Positions 44,510-52,967 of a DNA stretch of 64,000 bases are shown piece after piece. Where the stretch lies: contig NZ_FORH01000002.1 of NCBI RefSeq assembly GCF_900113955.1, positions 1 through 64,000 of the forward strand. Reading direction: 5' to 3'. Below the pieces are notes generated by a model. That model saw nothing but the letters and a program-made list of their open reading frames with translations, was not told the DNA's origin and made no database searches. The position numbers and the translations under genes were made by a program. This DNA is from Celeribacter neptunius (GTDB lineage: Bacteria; Pseudomonadota; Alphaproteobacteria; Rhodobacterales; Rhodobacteraceae). The first letter of the stretch is position 1. Each line of letters opens with the position of its first letter.

Positions 44510-44765
44510 CCTGCTCCTCATCCTCGCCGCTCTGGCCACGCTCGCCGCCTTTGTCATGGCCGCATGGCGTTTCATCAAGGGACCGCGCGCCACCGACCGG
44601 GTGGTGGGGTTCGACGTGCTGACCATCGTCTCGATCACCGGCATCGTCCTGGCCGCATTGATCACCGGCCGCGAAATCTATCTCGATGTCGCACTGGTCT
44701 ATGCGCTCCTGTCATTTTTGGGCGTCATCGTCGCCGCCCGTTATCTGGAAGGAGGCGAGAAATGA
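44502..44765 (+). CDS. mrpF: Mrp-type antiporter subunit F (MbhB-like)
   Basis: 87 residues, three transmembrane helices. Family core: GPRATDRVVGFDVLT followed by ALVYALLSFLGVIVAARYLEGG. GGAGGTGA is the ribosome site inside mrpE. It overlaps mrpG by four bases. Part of the ion-translocating small-subunit module of the complex. Confidence 0.92.
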   Translation: MADLLLILAALATLAAFVMAAWRFIKGPRATDRVVGFDVLTIVSITGIVLAALITGREIYLDVALVYALLSFLGVIVAARYLEGGEK

Positions 44766-45106
44766 GCTTTTCCGGACCTCTCGACACGCTGGGCGCTCTG
44801 GTCCTTCTGACGGGTGCGCTGTTTCTGGCGCTTGGCGGGCTTGGCCTTGTGCGCATGCCCGATGTGTTCAACCGCATTCAGGCCGGCACCAAGGCGACGA
44901 CGCTGGGGACGCTTCTCGTTCTGATCGGCGCCGCTCTGATCATGCCCGGCTGGGCGATCAAGCTTTTGCTGATCATGCTGTTTCTGATGTTCACCAACCC
45001 GCTGAGTTCGCAGGTTCTGGCCCGCGCCGCGCATCGTTCCGGTGCGCCCATGGCGCCGCAGACCCAGGTCGACCGGCTGGATGAAGATGCGGAGGAGCTG
45101 GCATGA
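44762..45106 (+). CDS. mrpG: Mrp-type antiporter subunit G (MbhC-like)
   Basis: 114 residues starting MSFSGPLDTLG. Three helices; family motif GLVRMPDVFNRIQAGTKATTLGT (about residues 28-50) and FTNPLSSQVLARAAHRSG. Four-base overlaps on both sides (ATGA). Membrane subunit next to MrpF. Confidence 0.93.
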   Translation: MSFSGPLDTLGALVLLTGALFLALGGLGLVRMPDVFNRIQAGTKATTLGTLLVLIGAALIMPGWAIKLLLIMLFLMFTNPLSSQVLARAAHRSGAPMAPQTQVDRLDEDAEELA

Positions 45107-45384
45107 CTTTCTTGACCCTCATGGCTGCGGTTCTGGCATTGGCCACGCTCGGTGCCGCCCTCATCGCGCTTCTGACCCGCTCCACCGTGGTGGCCGTATT
45201 GGCGGCCGGGCTGGTGTCGCTCTTTGCCTCAGTCCTGTTCCTCATTCTGGCCGCGCCCGATGTGGCGATGACCGAGGCGGCGATCGGCTCCGGGCTGACC
45301 ACCTTCCTGTTCTTCTTCGTCCTCGGCCGTCTGCGCCGCGAAGGCGCGAAACCGCAAGGCACGAAAATGGAGGGTTCGAAATGA
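45103..45384 (+). CDS. DUF4040 subunit (MbhD-like, equivalent to part of MrpA)
   Basis: 93 residues, three helices with AAPDVAMTEAAIGSGLTTFLFFF, the motif of the DUF4040 domain that in standard Mrp antiporters is fused to the C-terminal part of MrpA. A stand-alone version is characteristic of MBH/MBX-type operons (subunit D). The Lys/Gly-rich tail is extramembranous. Overlaps of four bases on both sides. Confidence 0.88.
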   Translation: MTFLTLMAAVLALATLGAALIALLTRSTVVAVLAAGLVSLFASVLFLILAAPDVAMTEAAIGSGLTTFLFFFVLGRLRREGAKPQGTKMEGSK

Positions 45385-46088
45385 CCACCCGCACCGCCAT
45401 TCCCCTCGTGCTTCTGGCGCTCTTGGGTACAGCGTTCTTCACGCTGTTCGCCGGCTATGTGCCGGATGCCGAGCTCAATCGCACCGCCGCCTATTATGCC
45501 AATCAGACCGTGGCCGAGACCGGCGCCCAGAACGTGGTGACGGCGATCATCGTCACCTATCGCGGGCTCGACACGCTGGGCGAGGTCACCGTGCTGTTCC
45601 TCACCGCCGCCATCGTCGGGCTGGTTCTGGCGCATTCGAAAGCGCCGAAGGGCCGTTCCGGCTCCGGCTTTCTGCCCTCGGGCGAGCTTTTGACCACGGG
45701 CACACGCATGCTGGTGCCGGTGATCCTCCTGTTCGGGGCCTATGTCTTCGTCAACGGCCACCTGACCCCGGGCGGCGGTTTCCAGGGCGGCGCCATCGTT
45801 GCCTCCGGCCTGTTGCTGATGCTGCTGGCCGATCCGGCAGAACGGTTCTCGCACGGGCTGATTTCCCGCATCGAGAGCTCTGCCGGGCTCACCTATGTGA
45901 TCCTTGGCCTTCTGGGCATGATCCTCGCCGGCGGCTTTCTCGACAACCGTATCCTGCCCTTGGGCACGTTCGGCTCGATCCTCTCGGCTGGAGCGATCCC
46001 GCTCATCTACATCCTCATCGGTTTGAAAGTCGGGGCGGAATTCTCCTCGATCCTGACCTCTCTCGAAGAAACGGAGGACGCGGAATGA
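45381..46088 (+). CDS. mrpB: Mrp-type antiporter subunit B (MbhE/F-like fusion)
   Basis: 235 residues. The first 90 residues contain YRGLDTLGEVTVLFLTAAIVGLVL, the MbhE-like segment normally at the end of MrpA. Residues 100-235 are MrpB/MnhB (GTRMLVPVILLFGAYVFVNGHLTPGGGFQGGAI). So subunits E and F of archaeal complexes are one polypeptide here. Four-base overlap with the neighbouring genes. Confidence 0.9.
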   Translation: MTTRTAIPLVLLALLGTAFFTLFAGYVPDAELNRTAAYYANQTVAETGAQNVVTAIIVTYRGLDTLGEVTVLFLTAAIVGLVLAHSKAPKGRSGSGFLPSGELLTTGTRMLVPVILLFGAYVFVNGHLTPGGGFQGGAIVASGLLLMLLADPAERFSHGLISRIESSAGLTYVILGLLGMILAGGFLDNRILPLGTFGSILSAGAIPLIYILIGLKVGAEFSSILTSLEETEDAE

Positions 46089-46444
46089 TCCTCATCCAAA
46101 TCGCCATGCTCCTGGGCTTTGCGTTGATCCTTCTGGGGCTCTACGGCGCGCTGACCAATCGCGACATCATCCGCATGATCGTGAGTTTCACCATCGCCGA
46201 CACCGGTGTGAACGTGGTTCTGGTCTCGGTCGGCTATCTCACAGGCCGTGAGGCGCCGATCCTCGACACCATCCCGGTCGCAGATGCCGCCGCCCGTATC
46301 ACCGATCCGGTGCCGCAGGCGCTGGTGCTCACCGCCATCGTCATCGGGCTGGGCGTCACCGCCCTCATGCTCGCCTATGCCTATCGGTTGTTCCGCGCCC
46401 GCGGCAGCCTCGACATCTCTGACTATACGGAGCTGAAATGGTAA
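46085..46444 (+). CDS. mrpC: Mrp-type antiporter subunit C (NuoK/MbhG-like)
   Basis: 119 residues, three helices. Family features: LLGLYGALTNRDIIRMIVSFTIADTGVNVVLV and DPVPQALVLTAIVIGLGVTALMLAYAYRLFR. Homologous to NuoK of complex I. Overlaps the large antiporter gene by seven bases. Confidence 0.92.
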   Translation: MILIQIAMLLGFALILLGLYGALTNRDIIRMIVSFTIADTGVNVVLVSVGYLTGREAPILDTIPVADAAARITDPVPQALVLTAIVIGLGVTALMLAYAYRLFRARGSLDISDYTELKW

Positions 46445-49400
46445 GCCCTCTTCTCATCCTCGCCGCCGGGCTGGGTGCGGCATTCCTCCTCGGGCTTTTG
46501 CGCCAGACCTCTGAGCGCGCAGCCTTCTATGTCACCATCGCGGCTCTGGGCTTCATGGGCTTTATCGCCCTGTCCTGGACCGTCGGGCTGGCGCTTGGCG
46601 ACGCCCTGCCGGTGATGATCACCACGGCGGGAACCGCGCCGCCCTTTGCCATCAACCTCTTCATGGGGGGGATGGAAGCGGCACTGATCTCCGTCGTTAC
46701 CCTGACCGGGCTCCTGTCCGCCTTCTACATGCGCAAGGATCTCCTGCGTCTCGGGCGCCGCGTCATGGCGGTACTTCTGGTGCTGATCATGGCGCTCTCG
46801 GGGCTGATCATGACCCGCGACCTGTTCAACCTCTTCGTCTTCATCGAACTGATCGTGATCGCCTCGGCCGGTCTGATCCTTTTGTCGAGAGACACACGCG
46901 CGCTTGGCGCCGGGTTCAAATATCTCGTGGTCTCGCAGGTGATCTCGATCCTTCTGCTCGTGGGGGTGATTTTCACCTATCACGCCAATGGTTCGCTCAA
47001 TATCGACGACATCCCGGCCCGCCCGATGGTCTTCACCGGCGCTTCGCTGGCGATTTTCCTCGTGCTGATCGCGCTGGTTCTCGAATTGAAACCTTTCCCT
47101 GCCAATGGCTGGGCGCTCGACATCTATGAGAGCGCGCATCCCGGCTTCTCGGCGATCTTCTCCGCCGCCTCCGGCACCGCCGCCGCCTTTGCCGCGTTCA
47201 AGCTCTTTGACGTGGCCGGCCCCGCCTGGTTGCCGCTCGCGACCGGCATCGGCATCGTCACCTTTGTCGGCGCCAATCTTCTGGCGCTGGCGCAAAGCCA
47301 CGACCGCCGCCTGCTGGGCTATTCCTCGGTGGGCCAGATCGGCCTCGTGTTGATGGTGATCGGTCAGGCCGACATTCTGGGCGCGACGCTCCCCTATGTC
47401 GCCGGCGGTATCCTGATCTCGCATGCGGTGGCGAAATCCGGTCTGTTCTGGCTCTCCGGTCTGGTGAAAGGCCGCGAGCTTTCCGACTGGGCCGCGCTGC
47501 GCGACAATCCGGTGCTGATCGTCGCCTTCGCCACCTTCATCGCCATGCTCACCGGCCTGCCGCCCTTCCCGGCGTTTTATGCCAAATGGGCGCTGGTGCA
47601 TGCGCTGATGGCCAATGGCGCCTTTGCGCTCACCGCCGCCTTCCTGATCGCGGCGCTGATCGAAGCCGCCGTACTATTCCGCTGGTTCGGCATGGCGATC
47701 AAACGCGAATCCCGTCGCGCGGTCGTGGTCAATCTCACCTATGAGGCCGTGGTGCTCCTCGCCATGGGCACAAGCTTCGTGCTGAGCTGGATCTGGGGTG
47801 CGGCAAGCGGTCAGGAGAACCTGATCACGCTGGTGCCGCTGCTCTTCGCGCTTTTGTTCCTGCCTTTGGACATTTTCCCGGCCAAGGCCAAGAACCTGCT
47901 GGCGATCGCCGGGCTGGTGGTCTGGTTCGCGCTGTCGTTTCACGGGCTCGACCCGATCCGCCTGGTGTTCCTGATCATCATGGTGCTGGGCGGCGCGCTG
48001 CTGCTGCTGGCTTCGTTCCATGCCGAGGGCCGTCGCATGGGCTTCTACACCCCCGCGATGCTGATGTTCGCCGGCATGGCGCTCCTGATCACTTCGGAGA
48101 CGAGTTTTCAGTTCTTCGCCGCCTGGGAATTCCTCACCGTGGGCAGCTATTTCCTGATCCTGCGGGGCCATGACAGCGAACCGCATGCGCTCTCCTACAT
48201 CGTCTTCTCGCTGGGTGGCGCCTTTGCCCTACTGGCGGGGTTTGCGCTCGCTTCCGGCGGCAAGTTCACCTTCTTCGTCAGTGAACTGTCGGAGATCGCA
48301 CCGCAGGTGGCGCCCTATGTCTTTGTCCTGCTGGCGATCGGTTTTCTCACCAAGACCGCCGTCATGGGGTTGCATATCTGGCTGCCCGGGGCCCATGCCG
48401 AGGCCGAGACCGATGTCTCGCCGATGGTGTCTGGCATCCTCTTGAAGGCCGGTCTCTTCGGCCTGTTCATCCTGCTCCTCGAAATGGGTCACCAGACGCT
48501 CTACGGCATCGATCTGACCGTTGTACTCGTGTGGCTCGGGGCACTCTCCGCCTTTGTCGGCGCGGTGCTCGCCGCCTTTCAGGAAGATGCGAAACGGCTT
48601 CTGGCCTATAGCTCGATCTCGCAGATGGGCTACGCCGTCTTCGGTCTGGCGCTGATGAACCATTTGGGCTGGCTCCTCGCGCTGATGTTCGCGATCAACC
48701 ACTTCGTCTACAAGTCCATGCTGTTTCTGGCCGTGGGCGGCGTCAAGGAGCGCACCCATACCAAGCTCATGTACAAGATGGGCGGGCTGATCACGCTGAT
48801 GCCCTACACTTTCGTCTCGGTTCTGGTCGGCATCATCGCCATGTCGGGCGTGCCGCCGCTCTCGGGCTTTGGCGGGCGCTGGATCTTCTACAACGCGATC
48901 ATGTCCACCGATCTTCGCCTGCCGATGATCCTCGTGTTCATGTCCGGCCCGGTCGGGTTCCTGTATCTGTTCCGCCTGATCCACTCGATCTTTTTGGGCC
49001 AGCCGAAAGACGAGCTGCGCATGGTGAAAGAGGCGCCGTTCTGGATCGTCGCGCCGCAGATGCTCTTCGTGGCCTTCCTGATCGCCTTTGCCGCCCTTCC
49101 GGGCATGATCCTGAGACGCGTCGATGGCTATATCGGCCAGATCTTTGGCGACCAGCCACTGACATGGTCGGGCCGGATCGTCGACAGCCAGTTCGGCACA
49201 TGGAATCCGGTGGCAATCTGGGGCGTGATCGCGGTGGTGTTCATCACCATCCTGCTCCTGCTGATCTGGATGAACCACAACGCCCAGCGCGTAAAACAGT
49301 TCAACATCGTCTTCTCCGCCGAACGTCCGTTCAAACCGCAGACCACGCATTTCGCCTGGAACTTCTTTGCGCCCTACCGCAAGGCGATGGGGTTCCTGGA

Positions 49401-49572
49401 AGCGCCCATCGCCACCGGTTTCTGGACGGGCGTGAGCAATGCGCTCCACGGCACGGCGGAATTCACCCGTAAATTCTACACCGGCAATGGCCAGACCTAT
49501 GCGGTGCAGCTCCTGCTGTTCGTTGTTGCGGTCTATCTGATCGTCCTTGGCTCCATGGGAGGCGCGTCATGA
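46438..49572 (+). CDS. Tandem antiporter-like subunit (MrpD/MbhH fused to a second NuoL/M/N-type domain)
   Basis: 1044 residues, about 28 transmembrane helices. It consists of two Proton_antipo_M units. Unit 1 (about 1-485) has the key Glu137 (NLFVFIELIVIAS), Lys218 (LELKPFPANGW) and Lys333 (VAKSGLFWLSG). Unit 2 (about 490-1044) has Glu564 (AAWEFLTVGSYF), Lys639 (LTKTAVMGLHIWLPGAHAEA), then a long C-terminal helical extension. Each unit is the size of a normal MrpD or NuoM. Archaeal MBX has two separate subunits H and H' at this place; here they are one chain. It should translocate H+ or Na+. No internal start with a ribosome site is seen. Confidence 0.9.
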   Translation: MVSPLLILAAGLGAAFLLGLLRQTSERAAFYVTIAALGFMGFIALSWTVGLALGDALPVMITTAGTAPPFAINLFMGGMEAALISVVTLTGLLSAFYMRKDLLRLGRRVMAVLLVLIMALSGLIMTRDLFNLFVFIELIVIASAGLILLSRDTRALGAGFKYLVVSQVISILLLVGVIFTYHANGSLNIDDIPARPMVFTGASLAIFLVLIALVLELKPFPANGWALDIYESAHPGFSAIFSAASGTAAAFAAFKLFDVAGPAWLPLATGIGIVTFVGANLLALAQSHDRRLLGYSSVGQIGLVLMVIGQADILGATLPYVAGGILISHAVAKSGLFWLSGLVKGRELSDWAALRDNPVLIVAFATFIAMLTGLPPFPAFYAKWALVHALMANGAFALTAAFLIAALIEAAVLFRWFGMAIKRESRRAVVVNLTYEAVVLLAMGTSFVLSWIWGAASGQENLITLVPLLFALLFLPLDIFPAKAKNLLAIAGLVVWFALSFHGLDPIRLVFLIIMVLGGALLLLASFHAEGRRMGFYTPAMLMFAGMALLITSETSFQFFAAWEFLTVGSYFLILRGHDSEPHALSYIVFSLGGAFALLAGFALASGGKFTFFVSELSEIAPQVAPYVFVLLAIGFLTKTAVMGLHIWLPGAHAEAETDVSPMVSGILLKAGLFGLFILLLEMGHQTLYGIDLTVVLVWLGALSAFVGAVLAAFQEDAKRLLAYSSISQMGYAVFGLALMNHLGWLLALMFAINHFVYKSMLFLAVGGVKERTHTKLMYKMGGLITLMPYTFVSVLVGIIAMSGVPPLSGFGGRWIFYNAIMSTDLRLPMILVFMSGPVGFLYLFRLIHSIFLGQPKDELRMVKEAPFWIVAPQMLFVAFLIAFAALPGMILRRVDGYIGQIFGDQPLTWSGRIVDSQFGTWNPVAIWGVIAVVFITILLLLIWMNHNAQRVKQFNIVFSAERPFKPQTTHFAWNFFAPYRKAMGFLEAPIATGFWTGVSNALHGTAEFTRKFYTGNGQTYAVQLLLFVVAVYLIVLGSMGGAS

Positions 49573-50486
49573 GTTCTTTTCCCAACTTCGCATGGGGACA
49601 GGTGCCCCTCGCCCTGCTGACGCTGTTCATCGTCATCAACTACGGCATGATCATGACCGCGCTGGTGCGCAAGATCGGGGCACGGGTCGGCGGGCGTTAC
49701 GGCATTCCGATCTGGCAGAACTATATCGATCTGCTGAAGAATATCGCGCTCAGATCGAAGATCTCGCACGGGGTGATGTATTACCTCGCCCCGGTGTTTC
49801 GCCTCACCGGCGGCGTGGGCCTTCTGCTCTTCGTGCCGACGATCTACGGCTCGGACTGGCATCAGAATTTCTCTTATGCCGGCGATCTCATTCTGGCGCT
49901 CTATTTCGTCTTCTTCGGCACGCTGGGCATGGCCTTGGGCGCCGGCGAGAGCGGCCATCCGCATTCGGCCATCGGCGTCTCGCGCGGTCTTTCCCAGGTG
50001 ACCATGGCGGAACTGCCGCTGGCGCTTGGTGTCTATGCCATTTCGCTTCAGTACCAGACCCTCGACATCACCCAGATCGTCGCGGCACAGCAAGGCTCGA
50101 TCTTCAACTGGACGCTCTTCACCAACCCCTTGGCCACCATCGCCGCCATGTTCGCCTTTGTCGGCACGATGATGCGCTCGCCCTTCGACGTGGTGATCGC
50201 ACCGCAGGAAATCCCGATCGGCCCGCCGACCGAATATCATTCCTCCTATCTGGCGCTGATGCAGACCAACCGCGTGCTCTTCCCGGTCGCCAAGACGGTG
50301 ATCTACATGAACCTGTTCTTCGGCGGCGCAACGAACTGGGCCGAATTCGCGATCAAGGTGTTCGTGCTCTACATGCTCACCGCCGTGATCGGTGTCGTGC
50401 ACCCGCGTTTCCGGGTCGAACAGAGCATCCGCTTCTTCCTCAAATGGGGGCTGCCCGTGGGCGTCCTCGCCATCCTGACCGTGTAA
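49569..50486 (+). CDS. NuoH-like membrane subunit (MbhM-like)
   Basis: 305 residues, about eight helices. Complex I subunit 1 family: RVGGRYGIPIWQNYIDLLKNI in the N-terminal amphipathic region, AELPLALG, and MRSPFDVVIAPQEIPIGPPTEYHSSYLAL. This subunit joins the hydrophilic redox module to the ion pump and in complex I lines the quinone cavity. Four-base overlap with the antiporter gene. Confidence 0.9.
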   Translation: MSSFPNFAWGQVPLALLTLFIVINYGMIMTALVRKIGARVGGRYGIPIWQNYIDLLKNIALRSKISHGVMYYLAPVFRLTGGVGLLLFVPTIYGSDWHQNFSYAGDLILALYFVFFGTLGMALGAGESGHPHSAIGVSRGLSQVTMAELPLALGVYAISLQYQTLDITQIVAAQQGSIFNWTLFTNPLATIAAMFAFVGTMMRSPFDVVIAPQEIPIGPPTEYHSSYLALMQTNRVLFPVAKTVIYMNLFFGGATNWAEFAIKVFVLYMLTAVIGVVHPRFRVEQSIRFFLKWGLPVGVLAILTV

Positions 50487-50499
50487 CGGGGGTGACATC

Positions 50500-51192
50500 A
50501 TGAAAGACGTTGACGACAAGTTCCGCAAGGACACCGAAAAGCAGGTTCCGCTCCGTGAAGAGCTGAAACCGCGCAAGGTGACGACGCCCGACGGGCAGGA
50601 AATCGACATCGATCCGCTGCGCGATTATTTCTGCGACGCCAAGCCGAAGGTGCATCCCAAGGCCTACTCAAAGATTGTCGAGGATTTCTACAACTGGGCG
50701 CGCTCGAACTCGCTCTGGATTCTCGGCTTCGGCACCGGCTGTGGCGCAATCGAGATGCGGCCTCTGATGACGCCGCGCTTCGATGCCTATCGCTATGGCA
50801 TCCAGTGGCGCCCCACCCCGCGTCAGGCCAACCTGCTGGTGATCTCCGGCTATCTCTCGGTCAAGACGCTCAAACGCGCGATCCGCGCCTATGAGCAGAT
50901 GCCCTCACCGAAATACGTCATGGGCTTAGGTTCCTGCACCATCAATGGCGGCATGTATTGGGACAGCTACAACACGATCAAACGGCTCGACGATTACCTG
51001 CCCGTCGACATGTATGTCGCCGGCTGCATGCCGCGCCCCGAAGCGCTGCTTCATGGCTTCATGGAACTCAAGCGGGTGATCCGCGAGGGCAAGGGTGAAG
51101 GCGCCAACACCTATGCCGAGAATTTTGACCAATACAAGGTCAACCAGAAGGCCGTGATCAAGGACTGGGACATGCCGGATTACAATTGGTGA
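50500..51192 (+). CDS. NuoB-like small subunit (MbhJ-like) with incomplete Cys set
   Basis: 230 residues, soluble. NuoB/small-hydrogenase fold: GTGCGAIEMRPLMTPRFD, GLGSCTINGGMYWDSYN, AGCMPRPEALLHGFM. The cluster ligands visible are Cys81, Cys146 and Cys176; the second Cys of the usual pair is Gly82. Another Cys (45) lies in the N-terminal extension, which is about 40 residues longer than NuoB. It would hold the terminal Fe-S cluster of the complex. GGGGGTG lies before the ATG. Confidence 0.9.
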   Translation: MKDVDDKFRKDTEKQVPLREELKPRKVTTPDGQEIDIDPLRDYFCDAKPKVHPKAYSKIVEDFYNWARSNSLWILGFGTGCGAIEMRPLMTPRFDAYRYGIQWRPTPRQANLLVISGYLSVKTLKRAIRAYEQMPSPKYVMGLGSCTINGGMYWDSYNTIKRLDDYLPVDMYVAGCMPRPEALLHGFMELKRVIREGKGEGANTYAENFDQYKVNQKAVIKDWDMPDYNW

Positions 51193-51785
51193 TCGAGATG
51201 ATGAGAGAACTTCTATACCGCCTCAAAGACCGCTATCACCTCGGCACGCCGACGTTTCAGCGCGACGATCTGACCTTTGTCACCGTCAAACGCGACGAGC
51301 TGCGCGCCATTCTGACCGAACTCAGGGATGTCGAGGGGTTTACCCATCTGACCTTCCTCACCGCGGTCGACTGGATCGAAGAAGGCCTGTTCCAGCTCAC
51401 CTATATGATCAACAACCGTGAGGCCAACCAGTCGCTCGGTCTGCGCGTCATGCTCACCCGCGAGGATGAGCCGGGCGCCACCACGGGCGACACGATCCAC
51501 GATCTCTGGCCTACCGCGGCGACCTATCAGCGTGAGTTGAACGAGATGTTCGGCATCAACTTCCCCGGCTCTCCCCGCGTCGATGAGGAATTCATCCTCG
51601 AGGGCTGGACCGACCTGCCGCCCTATCGTCGCGATTTCGACACGCTCGCTTATTCGCAACAGACCTATCGCGAGCGTCCGGGCCGTGGCCGGTCTGATCC
51701 GAAGGCCCATATGCAAGAGACGCTTTACCCGGATTATCCGAAACCCCGTGAGGCCGCTCACGCCCACAAAGAGGAGGCGAAATGA
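51189..51785 (+). CDS. NuoC-like subunit (MbhK-like)
   Basis: 198 residues from GTG 51189, which overlaps the nuoB-like stop (GTGA); ATG 51198 is an alternative. It has the 30-kDa subunit domain with the signature TYQRELNEMFGINFPGSPR and an acidic/His-rich C-terminal tail. Supports the NuoD-like subunit. Four-base overlap with the next gene. Confidence 0.88.
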   Translation: MIEMMRELLYRLKDRYHLGTPTFQRDDLTFVTVKRDELRAILTELRDVEGFTHLTFLTAVDWIEEGLFQLTYMINNREANQSLGLRVMLTREDEPGATTGDTIHDLWPTAATYQRELNEMFGINFPGSPRVDEEFILEGWTDLPPYRRDFDTLAYSQQTYRERPGRGRSDPKAHMQETLYPDYPKPREAAHAHKEEAK

Positions 51786-52963
51786 TGTTCTCCTTCAAAC
51801 CCGACCGGTCGCAATACCCAGAGCCCGGCCCCGACGGCAAGCTCGAGATCGATCTCGAGACCGGCAAGTACCTCAAGCTCTGGCACGGGCCGAACCATCC
51901 CGGCATCACCGGCAATATGTCGGTGGAGCTCACCGTCTGCGGCGATGAGGTCGTGGATGGCAAGACCCATGTCGGCTATCTGCACCGTGGCTTCGAGAAG
52001 CTGATGGAGCGGCGGACCTTCATTCAGGTCTTTCCCATCGTCTGCCGGGTCTGCGTGCCGGAGCCGGATTTCAACGAATATTGCTATGCCGCCGCGGTCG
52101 AGGAACTCGCCGATATCGACGTGCCGGAAATGGCCAACTGGATCCGGACGCTCATTCTCGAAATGGGCCGGTTCAACAGCTACATGATGGCCATGGGCGG
52201 CATCTCCGGCGCCTTGGGCCTCGGCGTTGTCGGTCAGTGGATGACCTATACCCGCGATCTGATGCTCGACCGGTTCGAGGAACTCACCGGGGCGCGGATC
52301 TATCACATGTTCATCCTGCCCGGCGGCGTGCGCGCGCATCTGCCCGAAGGGTTCGAGGCGCGGATGGAAGAGGTGCTGCAAACGGCGGAGAAATACCTCG
52401 CCGATGCCGAGAAGCTGATGTTCCACAGCTCCGTTTTCAAAACCCGCACCAAGGGTGTCGGCTATATCGATCCCGCGCTCTTTGAACGCTACGGCGTGAC
52501 CGGGCCGAATGCCCGCGCCGGCGGTGTGGCCAAGGATGTGCGCAAGGACAGCCCGTATCTGGTCTATGATCAGCTCGAGTTTACCGTGCACACGGAAACG
52601 GAGTCGGACATCTATGCCCGCACGCTGGTGCGCTACAAGGACCTGCAGGAGACCATTCAGCTTATCCGTCAGATCCTCCGCAAGATGCCGAAAACCGGCG
52701 AGGTGATGAGCAACCTGCCCAATGTGCTGCATTGGAAAATCCCGCGCGGCGAGACCTATATCAAGGGCGAATCCTCGCGCGGCGAATATGGCTATTACCT
52801 GGTGACCGACGGCACTGGCTATCCGCGCCGGATCAACGTCCGCGGGCCGAGTTACACCCATGCCATGGCTTTGCTCGAACATCTGATCCCCGGCACCAAT
52901 ATTTCCGACGTCGCGGCGCTGATGGTGTCGCTGCACACCTACCCGCCCGAGATCGAGAGGTAA
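51782..52963 (+). CDS. NuoD-like large subunit (MbhL/MbxL-like, non-[NiFe])
   Basis: 393 residues. 49-kDa/hydrogenase large-subunit fold: KLWHGPNHPGITGNM, VGYLHRGFEKLMERR, then IVCRVCVPEPDFNEY with Cys88 and Cys91. In [NiFe] hydrogenases a second CxxC lies at the C-terminus; here the end reads DVAALMVSLHTYPPEIER, as in NuoD, with no Cys. Thus one half of the nickel site is kept and one half lost, the arrangement I recall for archaeal MbxL/MbsL. It is not expected to make hydrogen. Probably forms the quinone- or sulfur-facing catalytic interface. Confidence 0.9.
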   Translation: MMFSFKPDRSQYPEPGPDGKLEIDLETGKYLKLWHGPNHPGITGNMSVELTVCGDEVVDGKTHVGYLHRGFEKLMERRTFIQVFPIVCRVCVPEPDFNEYCYAAAVEELADIDVPEMANWIRTLILEMGRFNSYMMAMGGISGALGLGVVGQWMTYTRDLMLDRFEELTGARIYHMFILPGGVRAHLPEGFEARMEEVLQTAEKYLADAEKLMFHSSVFKTRTKGVGYIDPALFERYGVTGPNARAGGVAKDVRKDSPYLVYDQLEFTVHTETESDIYARTLVRYKDLQETIQLIRQILRKMPKTGEVMSNLPNVLHWKIPRGETYIKGESSRGEYGYYLVTDGTGYPRRINVRGPSYTHAMALLEHLIPGTNISDVAALMVSLHTYPPEIER

Positions 52964-52967
52964 TCCC

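Noticed and set aside
43967-49572. Ordinary Mrp Na+/H+ antiporter operon
   Set aside because: A complete mrpA is missing, the MrpD-like protein is doubled, and the genes continue with overlaps into NuoH/B/C/D-like subunits.
51782-52963. [NiFe] hydrogenase large subunit
   Set aside because: Only the N-terminal CxxC is present; the C-terminal DPCxxC-type motif is missing, and no maturation gene is in the window.
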